From Nocardiopsis ganjiahuensis DSM 45031 (GTDB lineage: Bacteria; Actinomycetota; Actinomycetes; Streptosporangiales; Streptosporangiaceae), in assembly GCF_000341085.1 (NCBI RefSeq), contig NZ_ANBA01000013.1:124001-188000 (forward strand): a stretch of 64,000 bases of DNA, given 5' to 3'. Below the pieces are notes generated by a model. That model worked only from the letters and a program-made list of their open reading frames with translations. It was not told the origin of the DNA and ran no database searches. How positions within the stretch are numbered: position 1 is the stretch's first letter; each line of letters begins with the position of its first letter. Below, in pieces: positions 25,901 to 33,883 of this stretch. Made by a program: the position numbers and the translations under genes.

Positions 25901-28012
25901 ATGAGCAGATCTGCACCCCTGGGAGCGCCGGCCGAGGCGCAGAACGTCCTCGCGATCCCACCCTTCAGAAGGCTGTGGATCTCGCTTTCCCTCTCCAGCC
26001 TCGGGGACTGGCTGAGCCTGATGGCGTTGGTGTCCCTCGCGGCCATCTTCACCGCCGACAGCTCCACACTCGTCCAATACCTCGCCGTCACCGGCGTCGT
26101 CGCCGTCAAACTCGCCCCCTCCGTACTGCTCAGCCCCCTCGTCGGGGCCGTCGCGGACCGGTTGGACCGGCGGTGGGCGATGGTCGGCGGCGACGTCCTG
26201 CGAGGCCTCCTCTACGCCTCCATCCCGGTCGTCGGGCTGCTGTTCCCCGGCTTCGCGCTGGAGTGGCTGCTGATCGCGGGCCTCCTCGCGGAGATCGTCG
26301 AACTGTTCTGGACGCCCGCCCGGGACGCCACGATCCCCAGCCTCGTCCCCAAGCGGATGCTCGGACAGGCCGACAAGCTGACCCTGCTGGCGACCTACGG
26401 CGCCGCACCGGTCGCGGCCCTGCTGTTCGCGGCACTGGCCTCGGTCAGCAACCTGCTGGGCGCGCTCGTGCCGTCCATGGCCAACCCTGAGGCGGACGTC
26501 GCCCTCTATCTGAACGCCCTGACCTTCTTCGTCGCGGCGATCGTCGTGGCCGGACTGCCGCTGCCCAAGCACACGGTGTCCAAGACTTCGCTGAGCCCCA
26601 ACCGTGACGCGAACACCCTCCGCGCGGTCCTCGCCGGCCGCGCGGCGGTCGGCAGCGGATCGCTCGTGCGCGGTGTGGTCGTCGGTCTGGCCGCCACGGC
26701 GGCCGCGGGCGGTCTGGTCCTCGGTGCGGGCCGACCGCACGTGGAGAACCTCGGCGCGGGCAACGCCGGTTTCGGTGTCCTGGTCGCCGCGCTCTTCCTG
26801 GGCCTGGGTCTGGGCCTGGTCTCCGGGCCGCGGGTCCTCAAGCAGTTCAGCCGACGCCGCCTGCTCGGGCTGGCCGTCGTCCTGAGCGCCCTGGCCCTGC
26901 TCTTCACCGGCGCCATCGCCGACATGGTGCTCTCCGCTGTCCTGGTGCTGGTCCTGGGCCTGGGCGCCGGTCTGGCCTGGGTGACGGGCACCTCCCTGAT
27001 CAGCATCGAGGTCGAGGAGGACCAGCGCGACGCCGCGTTCGCGCTCCTGCACGGCACCGGCCGCCTGGCCCTGCTCCTGGGCGCCGTCCTGGCCCCGCTG
27101 GCCGCCGGGTTCGCCGGTGACCACGAGATCCCGCTCGGCGGTCCGCTCAGCTACGACCTGCACGGCAGCGGCCTGGTCCTCATGGTGGGCGGCCTGTTCG
27201 CGGTCATCGCCGCGGTCGTCGCCTACCAGCAGGTCAACCGGGACGACCCGGAGGCCGGGCCCGGCCTGCTCCCCGAACTCTTCGCGGCCCTGCGCGGGGT
27301 CTCCCCCCAGGCCGAAGAGGAGGAGGACACCCCGCTCACCGGGGCGTTCATCGTGCTGGAGGGCGGCGAGGGCGCCGGCAAGTCCACCCAGGTGCGCGAG
27401 CTGACGGTGTGGCTGCGCGACCAGGGCTTCGAGGTGGTGGGCACCCGGCAGCCGGGCGCCACCAAGCTCGGTATGCGCCTGCGCGGCATCCTGCTCGACC
27501 GCGAGAACTCCCACATCACCCACCGCGCCGAGGTGCTGCTCTACGCGGCGGACAAGGCCGACCACGTCGAGCAGGAGATCCTCCCGGCGCTGCGGCGCGG
27601 TGCCGTGGTGATCAGCGACCGCTACGTCGACTCCCTGCTCGCCTACCAGGGCGCCGGGCGCGACCTGGCGGTGGAGGACGTCAAGGAGATCAGCTCCTGG
27701 GCCACCCAGAACCTGGTCCCGGACCTGACGGTGCTGCTGGACGTGCGCCCCGAGGACGGCCTGTCCCGTCTGGGCGGTCCGGCCGACCGCATCGAGTCCG
27801 AGTCGGTGGAGTTCCACACCCGGGTCCGCAAGGGCTTCCGGGCCCTGGCGGAGGAGAACCCGGACCGCTACCTGGTGCTGGACGCCCGTGAGCCGCAGGA
27901 GAAGATCACCCGGGAGATCCAGCGGCGGATGCGTCCGCTGCTGCCCGACCCGATCGACTCCAGCTCCGAGGCGGTCACCGGCATGATCCCGGTGATCCGG
28001 CCCGAGCAGTAG
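25901..28012 (+). CDS. tmk: MFS transporter-thymidylate kinase fusion
   Basis: The protein has 703 residues from the ATG at 25901. The first 470 residues form an MFS-like membrane domain of about 12 segments (LSSLGDWLSLMALVSLA..., SPLVGAVADRLDRRWAM). After an acidic linker (QAEEEEDTPLTG) comes a full thymidylate kinase: P-loop LEGGEGAGKSTQ with Lys494, the dTMP-binding DR motif in VISDRYVDSLLAYQGAGR, and a LID region. Tmk phosphorylates dTMP to dTDP for DNA synthesis. The same fusion is known in Streptomyces and relatives; the role of the membrane half is not known to me, possibly anchoring. As this appears to be the tmk of the strain, it should be essential. It is followed 253 bp downstream of its stop-side terminator by the holB operon region. 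Confidence 0.92.
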   Translation: MSRSAPLGAPAEAQNVLAIPPFRRLWISLSLSSLGDWLSLMALVSLAAIFTADSSTLVQYLAVTGVVAVKLAPSVLLSPLVGAVADRLDRRWAMVGGDVLRGLLYASIPVVGLLFPGFALEWLLIAGLLAEIVELFWTPARDATIPSLVPKRMLGQADKLTLLATYGAAPVAALLFAALASVSNLLGALVPSMANPEADVALYLNALTFFVAAIVVAGLPLPKHTVSKTSLSPNRDANTLRAVLAGRAAVGSGSLVRGVVVGLAATAAAGGLVLGAGRPHVENLGAGNAGFGVLVAALFLGLGLGLVSGPRVLKQFSRRRLLGLAVVLSALALLFTGAIADMVLSAVLVLVLGLGAGLAWVTGTSLISIEVEEDQRDAAFALLHGTGRLALLLGAVLAPLAAGFAGDHEIPLGGPLSYDLHGSGLVLMVGGLFAVIAAVVAYQQVNRDDPEAGPGLLPELFAALRGVSPQAEEEEDTPLTGAFIVLEGGEGAGKSTQVRELTVWLRDQGFEVVGTRQPGATKLGMRLRGILLDRENSHITHRAEVLLYAADKADHVEQEILPALRRGAVVISDRYVDSLLAYQGAGRDLAVEDVKEISSWATQNLVPDLTVLLDVRPEDGLSRLGGPADRIESESVEFHTRVRKGFRALAEENPDRYLVLDAREPQEKITREIQRRMRPLLPDPIDSSSEAVTGMIPVIRPEQ

Positions 28013-28066
28013 CCTCCGGGAACCTCCGAGCGGATCCCCGGGAACCCGGTAGCCGTTCGATCGTGT

Positions 28067-28103
28067 GCGTAGGGCCCCTCCCGCAGCGGGAGGGGCCCTA
28101 CGC
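28067..28103. terminator. Bidirectional terminator between tmk and the peptidoglycan-binding gene
   Basis: A perfect 17 bp stem (GCGTAGGGCCCCTCCCG paired with its complement) closes on a 3-base loop. The genes on either side are convergent, so it probably serves both. Confidence 0.85.
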
Positions 28104-28139
28104 GCTGTCCGGGGTCCGGGTCCGGGGTCGGGTCCGGGG

Positions 28140-28712
28140 TCAGCGGACGGAGACGTCGTCGGGGGTCAGCAGGGCCTGGAAGGTGATCGGACCGACCTCG
28201 CCGTCCGCGTCGATCTCCGCTCCGGTCTGGAAGTCGACCACCGCGGTCCGCGTGGCCGGGCCGAACTCCCCGTCCAGGAGCAGGTCGTAGCCGTGCCCCT
28301 CGAGCAGCGCGTACTGCACGGCCTTCACCCGGTTGCCGCTGTCGCCCTGGCGCACGACGCCCAGGTCGTCGGTGAGCGCCTCCCACACGTCCCCGTCCAC
28401 GGCCCTGGCCGGCTCCAGGCCCCTGTCCTGCCGGTAGTCCGCCACGGCGTCGCCCAGCCGCTCGTCGAAGTGCTCGGTGGCCTCGGTGACGTCGAGGTAG
28501 CCGTACTCCACGAGCAGGAACTTGACGACCGAGACCTCCCAGGTCTCCTGGCCCTCCGTGAGCTCGGGCCACGCGGCGGCCTCGATCGCGGCGACCACCT
28601 CGGGAGGCGTCTCCGGTCCGTCGGCCAGCGCGGCGGGAGCCCCCGCGAGGCCGAACCCCGCGGCCATGGCGCCCGACGCGAACAGCATGGTGATTCCTCG
28701 TACCTTCGACAT
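28140..28712 (-). CDS. Secreted protein with two peptidoglycan-binding domains
   Basis: The protein has 190 residues. The signal peptide (MSKVRGITMLFASGAMAAGF...ALADG, about 31 residues) is followed by two PG_binding_1-like modules: about 60-110 (VKFLLVEYGYLDVTEATEHFDERLGDAVADYRQDRGL) and about 120-188 (VKAVQYALLEGHGYDLLLDGEFGPATRTAVVDFQTGAEIDADGEVGP). Each module has the three-helix pattern with conserved G.FG..T..AV..FQ in the second. No catalytic domain is attached, so it probably only binds cell-wall peptidoglycan, perhaps as an inhibitor or anchor. Such stand-alone tandem modules are common in Nocardiopsis and Streptomyces. It is convergent with tmk. Confidence 0.85.
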   Translation of the reverse strand: MSKVRGITMLFASGAMAAGFGLAGAPAALADGPETPPEVVAAIEAAAWPELTEGQETWEVSVVKFLLVEYGYLDVTEATEHFDERLGDAVADYRQDRGLEPARAVDGDVWEALTDDLGVVRQGDSGNRVKAVQYALLEGHGYDLLLDGEFGPATRTAVVDFQTGAEIDADGEVGPITFQALLTPDDVSVR

Positions 28713-28966
28713 GTGCTTCCCCTCTGTGTCCGGTGGGCGGCGCCCCCGCGTCCGCCCCTACCGGAGTAGATCCGCGACCGGGCCCCGGGGTTCGCGTCGG
28801 CGCCCCTTCTGACCTGGTCCGGCCCCGATGACAACCAGGTGGGAGAAGTCGCGTCGGTGCCCGGGGGCCGACGCGCGGGCGCAGGGGGGCCTGTGGAAAA
28901 CGGTCCGGGTGTCGGCGGGGGCTCCTATCCTGGGTTCAGACATTCCATGTGGCCCGGGGGGCAAGC

Positions 28967-30139
28967 TTGACGGTCTTCGACGACCTCGTCGGCCAGGAGG
29001 CGGCGAGCGCACAACTGCGACGCGCCGTCGCCGGCGCGGCCGACCTCCTCGCCGGCGGGCGCGGCGCCGGGATGACCCACGCCTGGCTGTTCACCGGCCC
29101 GCCCGGCTCCGGCCGGGAGGAGGCGGCCCGCGCCTTCGCGGCCGCCCTCCAGTGCAGGGAGGGGGGATGCGGGCACTGCGACTCCTGCCACCAGGTGCTG
29201 ACCGGAACCCACCCCGACATGCTGTACGTGCAGCCCAGCGGGTTGAGCTTCGGTGTGGCCGCCACCCGTGAGCTCGTGCTCCGGGCCGGGTCCAAGCCCT
29301 CCGGCGGCAACTTCCGGATCGTGCTCTTCGAGGACGCCGACCGGGCTACCGAGGCGGCCTCCAACGCGCTCCTCAAGGCGGTGGAGGAACCCTCGCCGCG
29401 CACGGTGTGGCTGCTGTGCACGCCCACCCCGGACGACCTGCTCATCACCATCCGCTCCCGCTGCCGGATGGTCACCCTGGCCACCCCCGGCACCCGGCAG
29501 ATCGTCGACGCCCTCGTCCAGCGCGACGGGGTGGACGCGGTCGCCGCCGAGGCGGCCGCCAGAGCCGCCGCCGGGCGGGTCGACCGGGCCCGGCAGCTGG
29601 CCACCGACCCGGAGGCGCGTCGCCGCCGGGAGGAGGTCCTGTCCATCCCGGCCCGGCTCGACGGGCTCGGCGCCTGCGTCACCGCGGCCGCGCGCCTGTA
29701 CGAGATCGCCGAGGAGGAGTCCAAGGCGCTGACCACGTCCCTCAACGAGAAGGAGAAGGACGACCTCAGGGCGGCCTTCGGCGAGGGTTCCACCGGCAAG
29801 GGCGTGGCCAAGGCGCTCCGCGGCGCCGCGGGGGCGCTCAAGGACCTGGACGAGCGGCAGAAGCGCAGGGCCACCCGGATCAAGCGGGACTCCTACGACC
29901 GGGCCCTGCTCGACCTGGCCGCCTTCTACCGGGACGTGCTCGCCCTCCAGCTGGGCGCGACGGTGGAGCTGTCCACCGCCGAGCGCTCCGGCGACCTGGA
30001 CCGGCTCGCCCGCTCCGGCACCCCCGAGTCCACGCTCCGCAGGATCGACGCGATCATGGTCTGCCGCGAGCGGATCGGGGCCAACGTGCACCCGCAGATC
30101 GCCATGGAGGCGATGACCTCCGCGCTGCTCGCCGGGTAG
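28967..30139 (+). CDS. holB: DNA polymerase III subunit delta' (clamp loader)
   Basis: The protein has 390 residues from the TTG at 28967 (MTVFDDLVGQE), which matches the usual N-terminus and has GGGGGG upstream; a GTG at 28949 is an alternative. The AAA+ core shows FTGPPGSGREEAARAF (a Walker A with Arg in place of Lys), a zinc module CREGGCGHCDSC, FEDADRATEAASNALLKAVEEP, and TIRSRCRMV (SRC motif). Delta' is the stator of the clamp loader that opens the beta clamp; it does not hydrolyse ATP, consistent with the altered P-loop. The region after residue 230 is a helical collar domain extended relative to E. coli, as usual in actinobacteria. The next gene is a lipoprotein hydrolase 79 bp away. 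Confidence 0.93.
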   Translation: MTVFDDLVGQEAASAQLRRAVAGAADLLAGGRGAGMTHAWLFTGPPGSGREEAARAFAAALQCREGGCGHCDSCHQVLTGTHPDMLYVQPSGLSFGVAATRELVLRAGSKPSGGNFRIVLFEDADRATEAASNALLKAVEEPSPRTVWLLCTPTPDDLLITIRSRCRMVTLATPGTRQIVDALVQRDGVDAVAAEAAARAAAGRVDRARQLATDPEARRRREEVLSIPARLDGLGACVTAAARLYEIAEEESKALTTSLNEKEKDDLRAAFGEGSTGKGVAKALRGAAGALKDLDERQKRRATRIKRDSYDRALLDLAAFYRDVLALQLGATVELSTAERSGDLDRLARSGTPESTLRRIDAIMVCRERIGANVHPQIAMEAMTSALLAG

Positions 30140-30218
30140 GCGGCGGGGTCGGGGTGAGGCCGGCGGCGGGCCCCGGGAGAATGGTGCGGCTACGGGATTC
30201 GAGTGAAGGCGGTTACGG

Positions 30219-31799
30219 GTGGGCACGAGGCTTCGGGATCCGTTGGCGGTACTGCTCGTCGGGACGGTACTGCTCACCGGCTGCACGGGCGGCGGAGACG
30301 CGGCCGACGGCGGCGGTGGCGGCGGTGGCGGCGCCCGCCCGGAGATCACCGAGCAGGAACTGGTCTGGGAGGAGTGTGAGAGCGGCCTGCCCGGCAGCGA
30401 GTGCACGGTCTTCGAGGTCCCGCTGGACTACGAGGACCCCGACGGGGAGCGGATCGAGATCGCGGTCAAGCGCTTCCCCGCCACCGGGAACGACACCATC
30501 GGCTCCCTGATGGTCAACCCCGGCGGTCCCGGCGGCTCCGGCTACGACTTCGTCGACCACGCCCCCTACACCGTCAGCGAGGCGGTCCGGGAGAGCTTCG
30601 ACGTGGTCGGGTTCGACCCGCGCGGTGTGGGCCGGAGCACCCCGCTGACCTGCCTGGACGCAGAGGAGATCGACGAGTTCCTCGGCACGGACTACGGCGG
30701 CGGGGAGGGTGCCGACGACCTCGCCGACCTCAGCCCCGAAGGGCTGGCCGAGATCGAGGCCAAGAACAGGGAGTTCGTCGAGGCCTGCGAGGAGAACGAC
30801 CCCGACCTGATGCGCAACATCGGCACCGCCGACGTCGCCCGGGACATGGACGTGCTGCGCGGGCTGCTCGGCGACGAGGAGCTCACCTACCTCGGCGCCT
30901 CCTACGGCACGCACATCGGCGCGCAGTACGCCGACCAGTTCCCGGAGCGGGTCCGGGCACTGGTCCTCGACGGCGCGGTCGACCCGAGCCAGGACCAGCT
31001 GAGCATCAGCGTGGAACAGGCCACCGGGTTCGAGACGGCGCTGCACTCCTTCGTCCAGGACTGCCTGACCAGACCCGACTGCCCGCTCGGCTCGCGGGGC
31101 AGCACCGTGGAGGAGGGCATCGCGGTGTTGGACGCCTTCCTGGAGGGGGCCGCCGCCGAACCGCTGGCCAACACCACCGGTGACGGCCGCGAGGTCAACC
31201 GGGCCCGCGCGGAGCTGGGGGTGCTCGCCGCCCTGTACACCGAGAACTGGTGGCCGCGGGTGCGCGAGGCGCTCACCGACGCCATGGAGACCGGTGACGG
31301 CACCGGCCTGCTGCTGCTCGGTGACGACCTGTACGGGCGCGGCGACCTGGCCGAGTACGAGAACTCGACCGCGGCGCTCACCGCCGTGAACTGCTCCGAC
31401 TCGGTCGCTCCGCGCGAGGTGGAGGCCTACGCGGACGCGGCGGCCGAGGCGGCCGAGGAGTCGCCGATGTTCGGCCCGATGCTGGCCTGGGGTGCGCTCA
31501 CCTGCGCGTTCTGGCCCGAGGACGCGGTGGCCCCGCTCGGTGAGCTCAACGCCCCCGGCGCCGACCCGATCATGGTGGTGGGCACCACGCGTGACTCCGC
31601 CACCCCCTACGCCTGGGCCGAGGCGCTCGCCGGGCAGCTCGACTCGGGTTTCCTGGTCACCCGGGACGGCGACGGCCACACCGGCTACCGGATGGGTGAC
31701 AACTGCGTGGACACGATCGTCGACGACTACCTGCTGGAACTGGCCGTACCGGAGGACGGCATGGCCTGCGCCGCGCATCTCGCGGACGACGCCGGGTGA
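30219..31799 (+). CDS. Secreted lipoprotein alpha/beta hydrolase, tripeptidyl-aminopeptidase type
   Basis: The protein has 526 residues from a GTG start with GAAGGCGG upstream. The N-terminus has a lipobox, LLTGC, with Cys about residue 22, followed by a Gly-rich spacer, so it is an anchored lipoprotein. The hydrolase core contains NPGGPGGSGYDF (oxyanion region), GFDPRGVGRSTP, GASYGTHIGAQYA with the nucleophilic serine, and DGDGHTGYRMGDNC with the catalytic histidine. The C-terminal part is the TAP-like domain found with this family. Members such as SlpD/SlpE and Tap remove tripeptides from secreted proteins in Streptomyces. It probably processes extracellular peptides. Confidence 0.9.
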   Translation: MGTRLRDPLAVLLVGTVLLTGCTGGGDAADGGGGGGGGARPEITEQELVWEECESGLPGSECTVFEVPLDYEDPDGERIEIAVKRFPATGNDTIGSLMVNPGGPGGSGYDFVDHAPYTVSEAVRESFDVVGFDPRGVGRSTPLTCLDAEEIDEFLGTDYGGGEGADDLADLSPEGLAEIEAKNREFVEACEENDPDLMRNIGTADVARDMDVLRGLLGDEELTYLGASYGTHIGAQYADQFPERVRALVLDGAVDPSQDQLSISVEQATGFETALHSFVQDCLTRPDCPLGSRGSTVEEGIAVLDAFLEGAAAEPLANTTGDGREVNRARAELGVLAALYTENWWPRVREALTDAMETGDGTGLLLLGDDLYGRGDLAEYENSTAALTAVNCSDSVAPREVEAYADAAAEAAEESPMFGPMLAWGALTCAFWPEDAVAPLGELNAPGADPIMVVGTTRDSATPYAWAEALAGQLDSGFLVTRDGDGHTGYRMGDNCVDTIVDDYLLELAVPEDGMACAAHLADDAG

Positions 31800-31891
31800 C
31801 GGGTGGCACGGCGCACAGGAAACCGGTACGCCCCACTCGGCGGAGGCGTTAGACTGGTTTCTGCTTCGGCACGTACAACACGTGCCGGTGT

Positions 31892-31967
31892 GCCGCCTTA
31901 GCTCAGTCGGCAGAGCGATTCACTCGTAATGAATAGGTCATCGGTTCGATTCCGATAGGCGGCTCCA
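31892..31967 (+). tRNA. tRNA-Thr (anticodon CGU)
   Basis: The 76-base gene includes an encoded CCA. Acceptor stem GCCGCCT pairs with AGGCGGC, the anticodon stem-loop is TTCA-CTCGTAA-TGAA giving anticodon CGT (CGU) for ACG codons, and the T arm is ATCGGTTCGATTCCGAT. ACG is a frequent threonine codon in this GC-rich genome. Confidence 0.96.
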
Positions 31968-31971
31968 GCGA

Positions 31972-32000
31972 AAACGCCACCCCATCACGGGGTGGCGTTT
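31972..32000 (+). terminator. Intrinsic terminator of tRNA-Thr
   Basis: AAACGCCACCCC and GGGGTGGCGTTT form a perfect 12 bp stem over a 5-base loop, starting 5 bases after the tRNA. The A and T ends make it nearly symmetric. Confidence 0.8.
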
Positions 32001-32067
32001 CGCGTTGGGGGCCAAAAAAAGGGGGCCAGCGAGATCGGGGCGGGGGCGCGCTCCCCGGCCGGGGCGG

Positions 32068-32086
32068 GCGCTAGCGTACGTAGCGC
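32068..32086. promoter_or_regulatory. Palindromic box upstream of beta-helix gene 1
   Basis: GCGCTA-gcgtacg-TAGCGC is a perfect inverted repeat with 6 bp arms. It ends 29 bases before the ATG. The same box occurs upstream of the next two paralogues at 33832 and (with a degenerate left arm) 37302. TAGCGT inside it also fits a -10 box, so promoter and operator may overlap. Confidence 0.65.
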
Positions 32087-32115
32087 ACACGACCCCTCAA
32101 GCCGGGAGCCTTCGG

Positions 32116-33831
32116 ATGTACACCGCCCGGGTCTCGAAGACCGACCCCCACGCATTCCCCTCGTTGAGGGCGGTCCTGCGGGACGCCCGGTACGCGAACA
32201 CGGACCTGTACCTCCACGTGGAGCCCGGCCACTACACGGAGCCCTACGCCCTGGAGATCTCCACCAGGGTCATGGTCGTCCCGGTCGGGGGACCCGGCAC
32301 CGTGGAGATCTCCGCCTCGGCCGCGGACAGCGTGTTCGTGGTGAAGGGGGACCGGGCCGCGCTGGAGCTCTACGGCGTCCACGTCCGGGGCAGGCAGGAC
32401 GCCCCGGGCTGTCCGACGATCCTCGCGGAGGAGGGGACCCGGTTCAAGGCGGTCGACAGCGTGTTCACCTCCGGTGCCGAGATCGAGGTCAAGGGGGACG
32501 GCACCGAGGTCGTGAACTGCCGGTTCGACGGCTGCGGGCTCTTCTGGAAACGGGGCACCGGCGGCTTCGTGCGCGACGCCGTCTTCCGGGGGGCGTCCCT
32601 GCTCTTCTGGCGGGCGGTCAACCCGACCGTCAGTTCGGTCCGGTTCAGTGACTACGACCGCAGCGCCGTCATCGCCGCCGAGTCCAGCGTGACGGTGACC
32701 GACTGCGTCATGACCGCTACCGGGCCCCCCGACGGCGCCTCGGTCTTCGTGAAGGAGGGAGCCGACGTCAGGTTCACCGACCTCTCGATCAGCGACAGCC
32801 CGGGTGCCGCGGTCTACGCCACCGGTGAGGGAACCCGCATCGCCCTCGACCGCCTCAACCTGACCGGCTGGAAGCACACCAAGGTCGGGGTGGGCGTCGG
32901 GCCGGGCGCCGAGATCTGCCTCACCTCCTCCCGGATCGACGCCGAAGGCGCCGCTTCTGCGGTCATGTCGGTGAAGAAGGGTTCGGCCACCGTCAGGGAC
33001 GTGATCGTCGAGAACACCGGCAAGGAGGGTTTCCTCGTCATGGACGGGCGTCTCACGGGCCGGGGGCTCGTCTTCAGGCGCTTGGCCAAACCGGGGATCA
33101 CGGCCGCCAGGAGCCGGATCGAGCTGTCGGACGTGGAGTTCGCGGGCGGGCTCCCGGACTCCGAAACCCCGGCCAGCGGGTTCTACCTCTCGGACTGCCG
33201 CCTGGAAGCGGACGGGGTCAGGGCCTCGGACCTCAACGGGACGGTACTCATGACCACCACCGGCGGCCGGGCGACACTGACGTCGGTCTCCACCGAACGC
33301 GTGAAATACGTGGTCATGGCCGGCGAGGACAGCACGGTGGCGGTGCGCGGTGCCCAGGTCGGCGAGAACTGGGGCACCGCCTTCCTGGCCGGCGAGAACA
33401 GCACGGTCACGGTGCACGACGCGCGGATCACCGAGAACCGGGGCAGCGCCTTCTCCGCCAGGAAAGGGGGGTCCCTGACAGCGGTGGACGCCCTGGTCTC
33501 CGGTAGCGAGCGCGAGGCCTGCTGGGCCGACGGCGGCTCCCTCACCCTGACCTCGGTGACGGTCAGCGGTGCCACCGGGCCCGGTGCCGTGGCCGGGCAG
33601 GGCGGCGAACTGACCCTGGAGGACACGGTGATCCGGGACGGGAACGAGGCCGGGGTCCGTGTGCTCGACGCGGAGAGCCGGGCTGCGCTACTCCGCTCCC
33701 GGATCACCGGCAACGCCCTGGCCGGTGTACGGGCGCACCCGGAAGCGGCCGTGGAGAGGCAGGACACCGTTCTCCTGGACAACGGGGGCGAGGACCGGGA
33801 GAGCGTCCGGGAGGAACGGGCGGAGAAGTGA
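32116..33831 (+). CDS. Stand-alone right-handed beta-helix protein (paralogue 1 of 3)
   Basis: The protein has 571 residues from the ATG at 32116, with a weak GGAGCC 8 bases upstream. There is no signal peptide or membrane segment, so it is cytoplasmic. After an N-terminal cap (MYTARVSKTDPHAFPSLRAVL...YLHVEPGHYTEP) it consists almost wholly of 20-25-residue coils rich in Val, Thr, Ser, Gly and Asp (for example LTLTSVTVSGATGPGAVAGQ, LTLEDTVIRDGNEAGVRVLD), the pattern of pectate-lyase-like beta-helices. No polysaccharide-lyase catalytic residues could be identified. The helix matches the N-terminal halves of the next two proteins and ends where their AAA+ part begins. It may act as a binding or scaffold partner of them; no function is established. 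Confidence 0.8.
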   Translation: MYTARVSKTDPHAFPSLRAVLRDARYANTDLYLHVEPGHYTEPYALEISTRVMVVPVGGPGTVEISASAADSVFVVKGDRAALELYGVHVRGRQDAPGCPTILAEEGTRFKAVDSVFTSGAEIEVKGDGTEVVNCRFDGCGLFWKRGTGGFVRDAVFRGASLLFWRAVNPTVSSVRFSDYDRSAVIAAESSVTVTDCVMTATGPPDGASVFVKEGADVRFTDLSISDSPGAAVYATGEGTRIALDRLNLTGWKHTKVGVGVGPGAEICLTSSRIDAEGAASAVMSVKKGSATVRDVIVENTGKEGFLVMDGRLTGRGLVFRRLAKPGITAARSRIELSDVEFAGGLPDSETPASGFYLSDCRLEADGVRASDLNGTVLMTTTGGRATLTSVSTERVKYVVMAGEDSTVAVRGAQVGENWGTAFLAGENSTVTVHDARITENRGSAFSARKGGSLTAVDALVSGSEREACWADGGSLTLTSVTVSGATGPGAVAGQGGELTLEDTVIRDGNEAGVRVLDAESRAALLRSRITGNALAGVRAHPEAAVERQDTVLLDNGGEDRESVREERAEK

Positions 33832-33850
33832 GCGCTACGGTACATAGCGC
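33832..33850. promoter_or_regulatory. Palindromic box upstream of beta-helix gene 2
   Basis: GCGCTA-cggtaca-TAGCGC starts at the base after the stop codon of paralogue 1 and ends 33 bases before the next ATG. Arms are identical to the box at 32068. Its presence between genes 1 and 2 suggests each is separately controlled by one regulator. Confidence 0.65.
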
Positions 33851-33883
33851 GCACAGCCCCCGAACCCCTCCAGGAGCCGCCCG

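Noticed and set aside
28949..28966. GTG at 28949 as the start of holB
   Set aside because: It is possible, but the six extra codons lack a ribosome binding site and the conserved N-terminus (TVFDDLVGQ) begins at the TTG at 28967.
32116..33831. Polysaccharide lyase or pectinase function for the beta-helix protein
   Set aside because: It has no signal peptide, and no conserved acidic/Arg catalytic cluster of pectate lyases could be found; the fusion of the same helix to AAA+ domains points to binding instead.
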